Source of the DNA: Paralichthys olivaceus
Taxonomy: Eukaryota; Chordata; Actinopteri; Pleuronectiformes; Paralichthyidae
Length of the DNA stretch: 64,000 nucleotides
Direction of reading: 5' to 3'
NCBI RefSeq assembly: GCF_024713975.1
Contig: NC_091097.1
Span: 7,558,861 to 7,622,860 of the forward strand
A model generated the notes under the pieces. That model had not been told where the DNA came from, made no database searches, and was given only the letters and a program-made list of their open reading frames with translations. A program made the translations under genes and the position numbers. The stretch's first letter is position 1; every line of letters starts with the position of its first letter. Positions 37,860 to 52,850 of the stretch are shown here, one piece after another.

Positions 37860-40800
37860 CCATATAGATATGAACAACAGAGAGAAAGATAGTTAAATGA
37901 ATGTTCAGCAACATGACATGATGAACAGAAATGTTTTCCTTCTGATCCTAATCTTTAAATATCTATCATAAACTTTCTCATCCATCAAATGACAAAAAGG
38001 GATGAGTGAAACACATCGCCTCACCCAGGCTGGAGCGGGTACTGGAGCGCTCAATAATGGTGTGTTTGCTGGGGTTGTTGAGGACGGAGCGCTTGGCCAG
38101 GGAGATGTCGGCTGTCACCCGTGTGATGGATATCCTGAAACAGTGATACAGTGCACAGGTTGTTGCGGGCATAGTAATCAAAAAAAAGAAAAAAGAAAAA
38201 ACAGTCGCTATGGAAACACTTTCTTACCTGCCCTCGAACTTGTGTTTCAGAAAGTCAAAGAGCGCTTTCTGCATCATGTCTGTCACCTAGTGATGAGGAA
38301 TAAGACAACAGACAATAGAAATTGAATTAGATGTAAAACTCCCTAACCAGTGCAGTTTCTTACACATGAGGTCACAGCGACCTTTGACCTTTAAACCCAC
38401 TGAAATCAAATCAGTTATATCTTCCCTGATTTCAAGTTATTCTCTAAAGGCAGACTTGAGATATCATGTTCAAGAGGCAAAAACGCTTTGACCGAGTCCA
38501 AGTGAATATTTGTACCAAATTTGTACAATTTCCCTCGAGATATTTTTGAGGAATTGTGTTCACAAGGCAAAAAGTGATTTATGAGTTCACAGTAACCTTG
38601 ACCTTTGATCTTTGACCACCAAAGTCGAGTCCCTTCATCACAGACAACCTGAAAACATCACTAGCACGCAGCTGTAACAAGCAGAAGTTGGAGAGGGTCT
38701 TTTCACCTCATAGCCTTTGAGTGAGGGCCCGACCAGGATGATGGGTCTCATGGAGGGAACCACGTCGTAGGGGGGGACATGCTCCATCTGAGCAAGGAAA
38801 AGAAAGAAACTGCAGTTAGTTACGTTGCCATGTTGCATTTGAAGCGTACACTCACAGTGAACTCAGAACGCAAAAAAATGTCCCCCATAACCCCCGTCCT
38901 CCTTCAGCTCTCTGATTGATGGATGGTGAGTTTCAGTCCATGAGTTTTATTGACCACCTATGAATCATCCCTGGGATCAATAGCTCACTGAAAGCACTCT
39001 AATATTTCTTATTCTGCAGCCTCACATAATTAAAGTGTCCATAATTAAAGCAGACGCCAGTATGTCAGGGGAGCTCCTGTGACCGTGCTGCTGCTCCGAC
39101 ACACACGTCAGACTTCACACTTTTTGTATGAATCAGCATCACAAAAAATATTGTCATGTTATCACTGCCGGTAATGTCTGATAAGAGATACTTTTAGTAT
39201 ATTTATATTTGTTAAATCATTTGTTATATCTGTGTTGCGAACTTTGCTATTCTACAATAATTTCACAGCACAAATCTTTATTCAAACCATTTATGCTTAG
39301 AACTGAATACGATACACTCTGAGTATATATAAACTGATCACCTATATTTTTGCAAAAATTTGTTGTATTTAATTATAATTTTTTTAATTAAAAACTGAAT
39401 ATAAACATCCCTGGGAGCGCAGTACTATAGTCTGTTAATTTGCTTAATCCGTTGACACGAAAAACAGAAAAACCTATAGCTGACACAGAGACTTCTACAG
39501 AACACCCACACACCGGCATATTGCAGCACATGAACCTTTGGCTCATCTGTGTATTATGAATCATGAAAGCAATGATTCATCTATAAGGACTCCATAAGCA
39601 TCTGTCGTCTGTAGAAACCGACTGTTCCTCGCTGAGACCCAGTCACACATCCTATGTACACACTAACACTGTGAAACTGGATGTATTTTTTTTTGTTCAG
39701 ATCTGTATTCCAAGCACGCCCCCTCTTCCCTGTGTGCGCACTGTACAGCTCTTCAGGCAGGAGATAGTGCTGGAGTGGCACCGCTCCACTACATTACATC
39801 ACATAAAGCACAGCAACGGAAGCTCATTTCCCCTCATTTGTATTCACAGAGGCTAAAAATACATATTTTAAAAGTTTCCAAATGGCTCTTGTCTCTAAAG
39901 GGGTAGAGATGAAGCACTGAACATAACAATAGGGCTCATTGGTCTTGAATAACATGTGCACAGTTTAGTGCGGTGAGCAACAGGGAGGATGGTGTAGATA
40001 ATACTCGTTGATTCTGTTTCACCATTTTACCAGTCAATACAATTACAGTGATTTGTATTGGGCTCGTATAACAGTCATGTTTACAGTAAATAAAAGACAT
40101 TTACTAAAATAGAGCTGAAAAACTAAAGAACATCATTTGTTCGACAATTAATGATTTTGTTCAAGTCAAATAAAAGCATTGGACTCAAAGTGATGACCAT
40201 TGGTTTACAATGTAAATTGTTAATATCTAAATATATATTCTTCTTCTTATCAGGATAATGCTTATTATTTATTTTCTCTCCATACAGTCGTTAAGATTAT
40301 TGTGCTTCACAGTTTCCCTGTTTGTGTTTAATTAATTGAATCATTTAAATGTTATATAAATGAATGTTAGATGCTTTTACAATACTTTGCTCCAGTTTAA
40401 TACTGAAAGAATTACATGGGGATGTCACTTTTTAACTTTTCAACTTTTCAACTTTTCATGTCATTTTAAATTAACATCTTTGACACATCATCAAGAAAAT
40501 GCTGCAACGAAATTTCAAAATGATTGTCAAATTGTCAATTGTCCCCCTGTGTCATCATATAGCTCCATTTGCTCCAGTTTAATACTAAAAACATTCCAAT
40601 CAATGGAATGACCTGAGGTTTAACTTTCAAACATGTCATTTTGAATGAATATATATGATATACCAATCTACAAAATTAGGTAAAAAATTTCTAATATTAT
40701 CATTATATATTAGATATGATTTACAGTTGCCCTGTTTGCATTAAATAATTGTTTACATTTGTCTGAAACAGATTTATAATACTTAATTTATTCCAGATTA

Positions 40801-43800
40801 ATACTAAGAAAAATATGCTATGGGTTGACCAGGTGTTTCACTTTTATATATTTGTAATTTCTATACAATTAAATAGTTAGAAATTACATTAAGAAATTTA
40901 GTTTGTTTGCATTAAATGAATGATTCCATTTTCTTAAACAGATTTACAAAAGTTACTTTGCCTCAAGTTGTCACAAAAAAAACATTTGTCTCAAATGGAT
41001 GAAAGTGAGTGCCTATAATTTTAAATGGAAATATTTTAACTCATAAACATTAGCATAATGCTTAGATAACTATCGGGGGGGAAAAAAACTTGAATGTGAT
41101 TCAGATTGCAATGAGAGGCATAAAAACAGCTGATTGCAGGCGACTGTCACTCTAATCAACAGTCGTTAATGGCGTTGAAAGCCCATCATGCATTACTGTT
41201 ACACTTTGACTAACAGGGTCTGAGACGCACATGCACCTGCATCTTCACACCGACAGCTGTGATACGAGCTCTCGGGAAATGGTCCTGCGAACACTTTGGT
41301 TTGAAGGGTTCCACACATGAGCATGAAGACGTGTGTGTAAGAACAATATTCTGATTTCTTTCCACCACTAGGAGGAAAAAACGTGACACAACACAGGACA
41401 AAGGGACGAGAGTAAGAGTTGAAATGTTAGAGGTTAGTTCACACTCACCGACTTCTGTTTCTGTTTAGCTGGGCCACCTACAGTATCATTCCACACAAAA
41501 GCCAGAAGAGATAAAAAAAAAAGAAGCACAAAACACAAGAGCACATTCAGTTATTGACAGGTTAGGATTGGGGAAGAGGGGGGGCGGTGAGAGAGGAGTT
41601 GTTTATTGATTAAAACAGATTTCATACTGACGCCCTCCTCTGTGGCTTCATTTTAAAATAGATCCAGACTGATAAGCAGCAGCAGCAGCAACCATTTCAG
41701 AGTCTGTCAGTTAGTTCAACGCCTCTCCCCGGCTGACAAGCACAGAAAACAAATATCCAAACACATCTCAGCAGAACCATCATGACTGGAGCCTTCAGTG
41801 TTCACTTGGGCCAAACAGTGTTAGGGCTCGGGAGCCACAGTGGCAGCAGCAGTTGGGAGTTAGTGAGAGGTGGAGAGAGGGAGGAGAGATTAGACCTGAC
41901 CACATCGGGAGAGTAAGGGGGAGCAAATGCAGGAGGGGAGAGGAAGGAGCCTGACGGGGCGTGCTACGTGTCCTGGGCCCCTTGTGTTACCTTCTTAAAG
42001 AAGGGCAGTCGGTGGGTGTTGGCCTGAGGGGACGTTACGCTGCCTGACATGCCCTTGGAGGAGCGAGGGTCACCCTGGGACTCAGGGGGCTCCTCAGCAT
42101 CCAGGTCGAGGGGGTCAACGTCAAAGGTCACAGTGGACATGTCCACGTGAGCTGATGAGGAACGAGGGCGGGCGAGACAGAGAGAGAGAGAGAAGGAGAA
42201 GAGGGGAACATAAAGGGAAGAGGAGAAGGAGGAGCAAGAGGAGAGAGCAAAACAAGGTGAAGTGGAAGAGAGTTGAGAAGAAAGCAGAGGAGAAATGCAA
42301 AAAAATGGGGGGGTGGGAGTAAATAGAAGGAAGAATGTGAGATGCATCCAGAAAGAGGCATGGAGGAAACTGCAAGAGATGGCACAAGCTAAGACTGAAA
42401 CAGGCGACACATTTAAAACTGGAAATAACAGCGACAAGAGAGTGAAAAAGAAAACGTCAGATTCATCACGAAGCGAGGCAATGATAACGTGAAGAGCTGA
42501 GGAGGAAGTGAATTCACTGAGACAGTAGAGAAACAAAACCCCAAGTGTAGATGTGGAAGAAGCGAGGTGAAGGAGCGGCTGCAGAGGAAACTGGGAGAGA
42601 GCAGGAGGAGATAAGAGAGAAGGAAGCTGAGAGGGGAAGCTGCGAGGAGTCGAGCATGCAGTCGAACTTCCTGCAATTGGTCCAAAAGTCTAAACAATCC
42701 CAAAACTTATTTTTCACACAAACGACCAAAAGCTATCGATCAGTTTGATCCAAACCACCTTTTTTTTGGCCAACACTCAATAATTAGTGAGTGTTGGATG
42801 TGCTGACAAGAAGATTATCTTGCTATTTAACAGAGCCATGCTAACAGTTTCCCTTTCTTTTAAGTTGTTGTGCTAAGCTAAGCTGTGTCTCTATCTGTAG
42901 CTCCCTCACCAGGAGACAAGTAAGTGTATTTCTCAAAACGTTAACTTTCAGTCAGATCAGCCGCTCAGAATGTACCAGGTGAGTTAGGACAGATGCTGTT
43001 TCTAATATACAAGTATTAGGTTCAGTTGAGTGGCTCTATTTGATTAACGAAACCCCCTTAAGTCAATACGAACTGTTTATTTTTGCACTTCCCTCCCTCC
43101 TGCTGTTTCTCTGAACATCGAGCAGCCGTTCTGTGTCGTCCTGGTGATCACGCACGCACGTACACACACACAAGACGGGCATACTTATCAAGTTTAATGA
43201 GTGCAGTCCATTCTCGGCTCTATTTTAGTCCTGACAGACCTCTCAAGACCTCTCTCACTTCACACGGCGAGCCACTGAGACGCGGCGTGATTCATCATCA
43301 TGCCCGACTAACTAGCCAATTAAAATGTTCATCTAAATATCAGTCGGTCTCATCTCGCACGCGCTCTCTTTTTCTCTCAGACAGGACTGCACGAGCGCCG
43401 ACACAAACACGCACACGCAGTCACTATTTTGCCACTTGATAAGGAGACCCCTGTGACCTCACCTGTGCCAGGAGGGGTGGGCCTGCGGGTTCCCGTGGCA
43501 ACGTCCAGACTGGAGCTTCCTCCAGATTTACTGAAATGTGAAATCAGACATGCAGAAATTATTACTCTGTGAAAGAACAATATGTTACATTCACAGTATT
43601 GAGTACATGGCACTCATTGATTATATTTTATTATCTTCATTTTATTTTATTGCTATTTTCCCTAACAATAATTTCTTTGATATGCATTAGTCTCTAAATC
43701 TGAATGTTTTTATACATTTTTTACTTCTCTGATTTGGCAATCATCTGTAAAGCTTTGTATTTGTTACGTTTAAATTCATTCTTGTTTTTTAATTGATGTC

Positions 43801-46800
43801 ACAAGCAAATATTTGTTAGGTGTATTTTTGCAAGATGACACTGATATGTAGTAAACAAGGTGCTGTTGGGACCTCTCTGGTATTAAATAGTAAAAAGTGT
43901 CAGTGAGCTGTTGATTACGTGCTTTAACTAGAAATTGTATATTTAAATCTGATGCTGATTTTTTGAATACAGATATAAATAATTCAAATATACACAAGCA
44001 TTCTTGATTTGTTTTTCTAAACACAACGTGAGACTACAGAGACATACAGTATATGTACACACTATATTTGCGTAGTGGAATACAGTGACTCACTCCAGTG
44101 CTTTTGTCTATTTCCGGATGTTTTATATTGCCTAGCGGCTGAAGTGTGACTCAGTTGTGACCTGTTTTAAACAGTGTGCTTGTTTGTGCTGCTGATACAG
44201 AAGATTCAGAGGGCTTTTTTTTGTAGTTACCTGGAGCTCAGTCGGTTCTGTCTCATCCTTTGCTCCTGCAGCAGACGTGTGTTCTCCAGTTTGACCGGGC
44301 TGGGGATGAAGCCCACCTCACAACCTTCCTTCACCAGACGCCCGATCCACCAGTCATTGTTGTACTTCTGCACAGGGAACAGACAGCCAGACGTCAGTAA
44401 TGACACGCCTGCAACCAGTGTCTATATTCACACTATTTATACACTATGATGACACTAGACAGCACAGAGCACAAATGCTTCCCAAATACATTATGGCACA
44501 CTTTCTTGCAAGATAATTTTTACATGCATAACATTCTAGCGACAAAAGTACAATTATGTCCCAAAAAATAGTTTTGTAATGTTAAGATGAATAGATAAAT
44601 TCTTCTGTTCGTTATGTTTATACATACACATATATGTTTCTGTTGATTTATTTGTCAGCATGATTTGAAATAATTTGCACCAAACTTTGTGGAGAGATCA
44701 GGAAAGGAAAACTCATTACATTTTGGTGCATATCAGGTTTCCTCTACATTGTGGGCATGTATTGTACAAATTAAATGAATCTGGGAAGTTCAAACCTCTT
44801 TAATGTGCAGGAAGTCTTTGGCTTCAAACGATATGGCCATGCCCTGCACAGGAACATCATCGCTGGGGCCGGGGTTGTAACCGACATTTGTCCGCACAGC
44901 AAACGCCACTGGTTTGGTCTGAAGCAGTGACGGAAAATACAGTTATTAGCAGCAGCTCTCCAAAGAAGTAAGAGTGAGCTGCTGACCTCACGTTGAGTTC
45001 AGCATCAATTTGATAACAAGGTTTACCAGGGACCAAAAAAAAGAAAGTAGACACTGATGCGAAGATTATGCAGCAATAATGTCAATTAAACAAACACTGA
45101 CTACAACAGCTTCTTTCTGACCTTTGCTTTCTCAAGCGTGGCGAGCGCCTGTCTGTCAGCCTCCTTCCTCAGTGCCTCTGGGTCCTCCTCCAGGGACACG
45201 TCTGAGTCCGACGGCCGGCTGGTATAGGAGTCTGCAGAGCCCTGAAGTGCATATTGAGAGGTGAGGAGCGAAGAAAGGACAAAAGTGCAGAGCAGATCTA
45301 TAAATCAACTCTTGGAGGGAACACAAACAGAAAGGGGACACATGAAATTGCAAGATTAACCCAGCGGGGTCTGGGTATGGGTTTAAATGAAAACCTGTTT
45401 GCTCATCGTTAGGTATTCCCGATGTTCTCCTGCTCCTTTTCGCCTTGGCTATGAAGAGGAGAGGTTGCGCCTCAGCCTTGCAGCTATTTGTTTGCGGTCA
45501 AGATGTCAAGACCGTCTCATGAAGCGTAACCTACATACAGTCAACACAAAAGGGGCCTCTGCCTTCATATTGCATGAAAGCTGACTCTGTGTAATTCGAG
45601 GTGGGGAGGATGCATCAACATCAGGTCGAAGATTGCGCCGCAGCGTTAGAGAGGCCGAGGAGTTAAATGGGTTTGCACAGGTAGAACGCATCAGTGTGTG
45701 CGGGGGGGTGTCGAGTGGAAACAGAAAGATTTGGAGAGAGGGAGAAAAAACGGTCCGATCACTGTTTATAACATTAGTGTGGATATAAATTTCTCATGAA
45801 GTGGCTACAGTTTCCAACACATCCACCACTCATGCACGGTAACTCGACTCTCTCCTGGTGACCCCTCATGCAGACAGCCATAGCACAATAAAAACCTGAG
45901 CCTCCTGTGAGCCTGCGGCGTCGGCCTACTGTACTCTCCTGCTGCAGCGAGGGAGGCAGCCAGAACTTCTGAAGTGTTTGAGTGTTCAATTTATATAACA
46001 ATCCCACTTGTTCTCTTCTTGCTGTGTTTTTTTTTCCCTCCGTCTTTGAGCCAACAGGCTGCCTGGCGCTTTGTAGGAGGTGCCGACAAGAATGCGGACA
46101 GCTGAATGTGCCAGGCAGAAGAAGTGAGTCACTAGGTGTGGGCTTTTAAAATAGAGGTGAGAATACGCAAAGATGACATACGCCATATGTGATGATGATA
46201 AAAAAAAAAAAATCCCTGAACGTGTGTAATCAGAAAATACACTCAATGAGTGAGTGCAACAAATTCTCTTGGTTTAGGTTCGATACTGAAAATGTAATAC
46301 CCAAGTTTCTGATATCAAAACAACACTTTATATTCCTTACAGGGGAAGATAAACAAATATGAGTTTGGTAAATTAAGGATTTCTGCCAAAAAATAGCATA
46401 ATCAATAACAATTGAGAGGATTTCTGATTAAGAAGAGGAATTATATGATTGAAGGAAAGTAGACATCCTCTGGAATCGAACCCGAGTATCTGACACCAAC
46501 TTTCAACTGCAAATATTTTTCTTTTAGAACACAAAAAGTGCAAAGGATTCAAATTTTTCAATTGTTTTTAAGCAAATATTTGCTATTTTTTCTCAGTTCT
46601 TGGGGAATACAACTGCATATGTGCAAAACAATGAAGATGTATGAAGTCTTTTGTGGCTGCAGGGAATGCTGCACAAAATCTACAGGACCGCTTCATGTGA
46701 TGTCACTAGAGGCGGCATTATCTGCTACCATCATTACTCAAATCAAACTGTGGGTGGTGGAGTTATCATTGAGCATTGTGGGTAATAAAGATGTCTGGAA

Positions 46801-49800
46801 CTCGTGAATTTAATTATAGTTTGACAAGGGGACTGTTGGGCCTCGGTGGAGGCAGATGGCAAATGTTACAACATTGCAATTTATTAAAAGAAACATGAGA
46901 ATGACTCAAAAGAAAAATGCTTCCATTCATCAAACACCGACCTGTGACGAGAAGTAGAATTAGAGTTGACCTGCAGGCACCAGAGTGAGAAGCTGAAGCG
47001 GTTGTCAGTGTTTGTGTGTGATTAACGCTCCTCTACGCTTTGATTCCCGTCCTTGCGTCTGTGTATGATCTAAAATGAATGGGCAAACACGAATGTTGAT
47101 TCTGTCTCTGCCACCTGTCGCATCAAGGCGCTTTGTGACTTGGCAACGGCACACGGAGCGCAGAGACACTCCCTGTTGCCAAGGTGACGACTTGCTTATA
47201 CCCCTCGCATCCTCAGGCATTCAAGAAGCATCCCCACTTCCTGATTCATTTACTCAAACTCGGGCGCAGATCACTGTGTGCCTGCATCCCACTCGAGCAG
47301 GAAGAACGATCCTGTGAGTGACACGCAGAGTCTAATGAGGACGGTAACAGCTGCCCCCACCCAGCGGCTCTGAGTCATCCGGTAAAGCGCACAGGTGCAT
47401 CCTGACACTGAGGACAGACTAAGCGAAGGGTAAGACACCTTGATGTGGGGAAAAAATGACGTGTGAAACAACCACAATGTCACCAACCCGCTCCCTGCGA
47501 GAGGTCGGTGATGCAGCAAAATATAATATAGAGCAAGGGAGAGTGGGAGGGATGGGCGATGACTCTGTATGTGTCTGTGCATGCGTATATTTGTGTGTGG
47601 ACAAATGCTTGTGTCTCTGAGTCACTCTAACAGTCCATTCACGTCACACACAACCCCGAAAATAAAACAGGCAGGGAAAAAAAGCGATGCATGAGCACGG
47701 ATACAACAGTCAATACTTGAAAAATAAGAAAAACGGTGAAGGTAGATGAGGGGAGGGACAAAATAGCAACTGATCAATAACCTCTCTGCACCCTCTCTAC
47801 CCTGAAACCATACAGAGGACTGAGAGAACAACTGAACATATTCACTCTACCTTTTCATTACTAACACTCTCCTTCCTCCCCTCTTCTTCTTCTTCTCCTG
47901 CTCCTATGTCATTGGGTTGTGTCTCTAATTTAGCTCCTTGCTTCACTTCACATACAGCTCCTGTTCAAAATAGCTACAGCCCACCTGATGGCGGAGCCGC
48001 TTTCCTATTGGCAGTGCCAGACCCGAGACCCCCACAAGTGTCATAGTAACCATCTCTGCTGCTTATTCCAGGCAGCCGGCGAGAGCGGCATCAGGAGGGA
48101 GTCGGGCAGAAGATAGAGTGATCAATAGCAAATAAAAAGCCCTGAGGGGAAATCAGTGGTGGGGGGGGGAATGGCATAAAAGCTTTACAACAGGTGATCA
48201 ATGAGCTATTTTTTTTACACAGTGTTTGTCACATCAGCAACACTCTGGTCAACACAGTACATGATAACAGCAAAGCCTTTGGGAAGATGGTTACCGATGA
48301 CCGCAACAGAGCTGAAACTTTGTTTTATATTTCTTTGCTAAAAATCCAAACTAAACTGCACAGGAGGTAAAGAAAACCAAAGAAAAGGCGCAGGAGGCAA
48401 GGCTCTGTGATTATCATGAAAACGAAGCCAAGGTGTTTCTCCTTCATTTTCTGCAGATTGGCTGCCACCATGATAAATTTACACCTCCTTAGCATTGATA
48501 ATGAATAAATGGAGCTGGAAAAAAAGAGCAACAGAACATAGGGGTTGCATTAGGGAGATTGGGGAAATGGAATAGGGAGTGCGGGGGATGGCAAAAGACA
48601 AGCGCTTTGAATAATCAGGGTTGAAAAGAGTCGCCCTGCAGCAAGGGAGCGAGTTAACGTCGTTTCTCCTGATGCAAGGCTGCATCCTTTGTAAATAGTT
48701 TCAAGAAAAAGGGAAAGTAGAAAAAAAGAGAGGCAATAAAGAAGATTTGCTTTTGGAATCGGCATAAAGCTTATCAAAGAGTGCACACATATTGATTTGG
48801 TGTTAACATCTTTCTAGTTTGATGCTCATTTTAACATCTTTGAAAAACACCAGAAACAATCGCCACAGTTTTCCTCATGTCACGCAGCAGCTCACAGGTC
48901 AAACGTTTTAATCTGCTTCTGCCACAAACAACGGGAACATCGCAGCAGGTGTTGTCAGGCTTCACAATGTGTGAATAAGAAGTGATTACCATCTGAGAGC
49001 TAACACATACTTCCAACCCCTGCCCGGGTAATTAACCAGATAAAAATATCTGCATGTACTTATCAGCTCAGATGATGTGAAAATATAAAAAAAGAAGAAG
49101 AAGACGGGAAAGCGAGAGCATCAAATATCCTTTTCCTATTTGGATTATCGCGCTGAGTCTCCTCGGGCCTCACTTATCAAACATTTCAGTGAAGAAGAAA
49201 GAAAATAGCTCATCTCTTTCCAGCTGGAAGCCAATCAGAATGCATTAGTAGCCGAGCCTGAGCTCTGCAGTATATTCAGATCACATCCAGAGTGGGATCA
49301 GCTCAGTTAGCGCAGGTATGAGGAGAAACTCACAGGAGAGGCAGATGTACAAACTGAGGCTTCACACAGTACAGATTTCCTGTCTGAAGCTAATGGCCGG
49401 TGGCAGTAAATGGCTATATTCCTTTCCTCTGTCACAGCAGCGTCATGGCAACCAGCTGGATGGTGTGTGAGTGTGTGTGTGCTGATGACCAGAAAAATGA
49501 GTCATGGTCCGACCTCATGAGAAATTCCCATTTTCACAAACAAGCAACAAGGGAATCAAAGAACAAGCGCACGTTTTTTTTGCGAAACAAATAAAAAGAA
49601 AAAAAGATTTTGTAGTTAAATACAACGGATCAATACCTGATTTGAGGAAAATAAATATGTTCTCCAACAAGCAAAATATGACTAATAAACATCTGATATC
49701 TGTTTTGATCCGTACTCAACGAGCACTGATATTCAACACCCGGTGATGCATAAAAACTACACATATATAATAGATATATAATAGAAATGAAACTATGAGC

Positions 49801-51142
49801 CAATCGAGAGAAGACGAAATGGAAAGTTATTTATAATCAAACAACTTTAAGCATCTGTTTTTGTACAGTTGGTCGCACAAGAAATGTCAGTGTCACCTTA
49901 GACTCTGGGAAAATACGACAAAACAACCTCTTCTATTGTTTAATTTGGACACCACATACAATTATACCACCACTTGTGGAAGTAGCAGTTTTGTAATAAA
50001 TACTTAGCAAAAGGGTAAACAACAAAAATATTAATAATTAATTGATAGTTGAGGCCGTGTATGAAGCTTTGTTTGTTCCAGCCTCTGAAGTGTGAGGATT
50101 TGATGACTGTAGCCTGAACATCTTTGGGTTTAAGAAATTTAAACCAGTTTGGGTTTATTTGCCATAGTTGATTAACTCATTATTTGATAGTAAAAATACT
50201 TGTTAGTTGCAGCTCTACAAATGCACTTAAAATCAAATGATAATACCGAATTATTGTAATCATCAGCCTTGCAAACACTGCGACAGAGAACAAGTTTGTT
50301 CCACTCAGTCCACTATATAAGTACAAGATCAAGCCGAGGCCTGTGAGGGACAGGGGGAAACAGCAGTGACAGGAGCCCCCTGAAATGGCCACAGTGCTGG
50401 GACGCTCGAGAGGCAACGCACATAGCAGCAGTGGCAACCGGTGGGACTGGAAGTCTAATTAAAAACACAGCGCCTTTCCCGCAGCTGTGGTCCGGCCCAA
50501 AATGGAATCACAGAGTGGGGTGAGAAGAGTGGGAGCGAAGGGAGAGAGAGAGGGACACAGACCGGGAGGTTCAGATCTATCAGGACACAGGCTGTGTGTT
50601 ATAATCTCCTGTCATACCTCACAGCAAAAGAGTCTGCTGAACTTTCAAAACTCTATCCACACACACACACACACACACACAGAGAAACACCCACACACAC
50701 CCACACAAGGACAGAAGCTTGGACGGCCGCAGATTCCAGTTAAGGCAGATGCAGCCAAAAAGTGGACAGCTTGTGGATCTTACCATGACGGGCCGTTGAA
50801 TCCTCTCGGTTCTCTCCATACCTCGTTTGCCACGCTTGCCACACCACGGCAAACCAAGGAGGCAGCGCCGGAGTCCACAGACAGAGTTACGTGTGTGTGT
50901 GTGTGTATGTGTGTGTGAGAGAGAGAGAGAGAAAGAGAGAGAGATACTGGCAACTAGTGTGAGTGTCTGCCGTTTAGTCTGACAAGTGCATAAGTGTACA
51001 TGTGTGTATGTAAGTGTGTGTGTGTGTATGTGGTGCGTGTGTGTGAGTGTGTGTGGTGTGTATGATAGAGAGAGGAAGACAGGAAAGAGTGTCGTATGTG
51101 TGAAACCAGGAGAGCGCTCCCATAACCTCCAACCCCTTCATG

Positions 51143-51239
<97 letters not shown>

Positions 51240-52850
51240 GCCCACCCCCTCCACCTACTGCCCCCACCCACCCACCTCCACAACCCAGAGGAACGTGAAC
51301 CTTGTGTAGAGGAAGGGGAGCTGGAGCTGGCCGGGGGTCGGGTTGCAGGACTTGTGCTACATTTGCAAACTGGGGAAATATATTTAGCCCTGGCCGCTCA
51401 GAAACAGGGACGCGAACACACCAAGACCCAGAAGGAGGCCTGGTATGCAGCCGTCAGCCATTCGATGTCCCCGTTGACGTGAGAGGGGGGCTGGGGCAGT
51501 GCCCAGGGAAACCCCCCTCCCCTTCTCTCTCTCTTCCCCCCTCTCTCTCTCTATCTCTATCCCTTTCTCTCTCCATCTCTTTGATTCACGGCCTCTGTCC
51601 TGATCCCATTCTTCCTGACCTGTCGCTCCGTCTCTTGTCTCCTGGATATCAGGGTGTCAGACGAGGTATTAATATGGATATGAGGGGAGGAAGGGGAAAA
51701 AAAGAGGGGGAGTCTGGCTGGTTCAGTGAAACACCAGTGAACTGAGGACATGAAGCATTTGAGGCAACTGTCACTCAACTACTTTTAAGTATCTGCTGAA
51801 TAGTTAATGCTCAAAATCCATTTATAAGTCCACTACATGTTGAACATCATCCAAAATGTGTTGTCTTGTATATTACTATGGAAATCATTGGGCTAGATAG
51901 CGTTGGATAATGTTACAAATCCGGGAGGTCAACAGGCTGATAGGTGTGGTTACAGGGTTAGTGGTGGTCCACTAGAGGGCGACCTCTGAGGCAAAGACAT
52001 GGCTACAGCCCCCCGAGCACCTCCTCCTCTTGTGTGAGTGGCTGATGACGAGGCGGCCAGCTGGGAGAGGTGGAAAAAAAAGAGCCACTAGTGCAGCCAG
52101 ACAGCAGCAGCAGCAACTGGTCTTCATATGTCACGACTGACAGGAAGATGGCTGCGGTCTCTCTCTGTCACATACAAGCCAGGATATCATCATATGGTCT
52201 ATGCAGCGATGAAATATTAAACATGGATTGATCTGTACTCTGGTGGAATCAGTTTCTACAATGCTTCTTCCCCCTCAAACATGGTTTTCAATTTATCTAA
52301 AAAACATTTCACACTTTGTAAATCGCAGTCGTGGGACGACAGAAAATTAGGTCTGCGTGAGATGGGGAGACGTTGAATCACCTGACAAAGCTACGTTTTT
52401 TCCCAGAAAATATACATGAAACATATTTCATTTAGAGGAGACTGAATCTCGCATCATGAATTTGGGTTTCAATAGCCACTGTCTGCAATTTGAAGGAACT
52501 TGGAAATGGAACTGGAACGGACCATTAGTTTTGGTCTCAGAGCGAATCCACAAATGCGACGCAGCTGCCATGTGTTCATTGTACCTTCCGATTTGATGTT
52601 ACATTATTATGCCATTATAATGTTGAGTGTGAGTGTTTTTCCGTCTGAAGTGACACCATGATCCCAGTACGTAAACTTTTTTTTATTCAGTGACAACAGA
52701 ACACTGCTGGAACAACGGCAGACATGTTGCTTACTCTACAGAGCAGCGGCGGCAGCAGACTGTCTCAGGCTGTCTACACGCACCTGAAGATGGAGTGTGT
52801 TTTTGTTGAACTCGACACACACACACGGGTGCTGAACAAACATCCCTCCC

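Noticed and set aside
41964-42536. 190-codon minus-strand frame treated as a single gene
   Set aside because: Only the last part (42151 down to 41991) is coding, as cacnb1 exon 7A; the upstream Ser/Phe/Leu-rich part is the pyrimidine-rich intron.
50954-51309. Long open frames on both strands across the CA repeat (poly Cys-Val / Thr-His)
   Set aside because: A dinucleotide repeat lacks stop codons in any frame; there is no splice context, domain or conservation.
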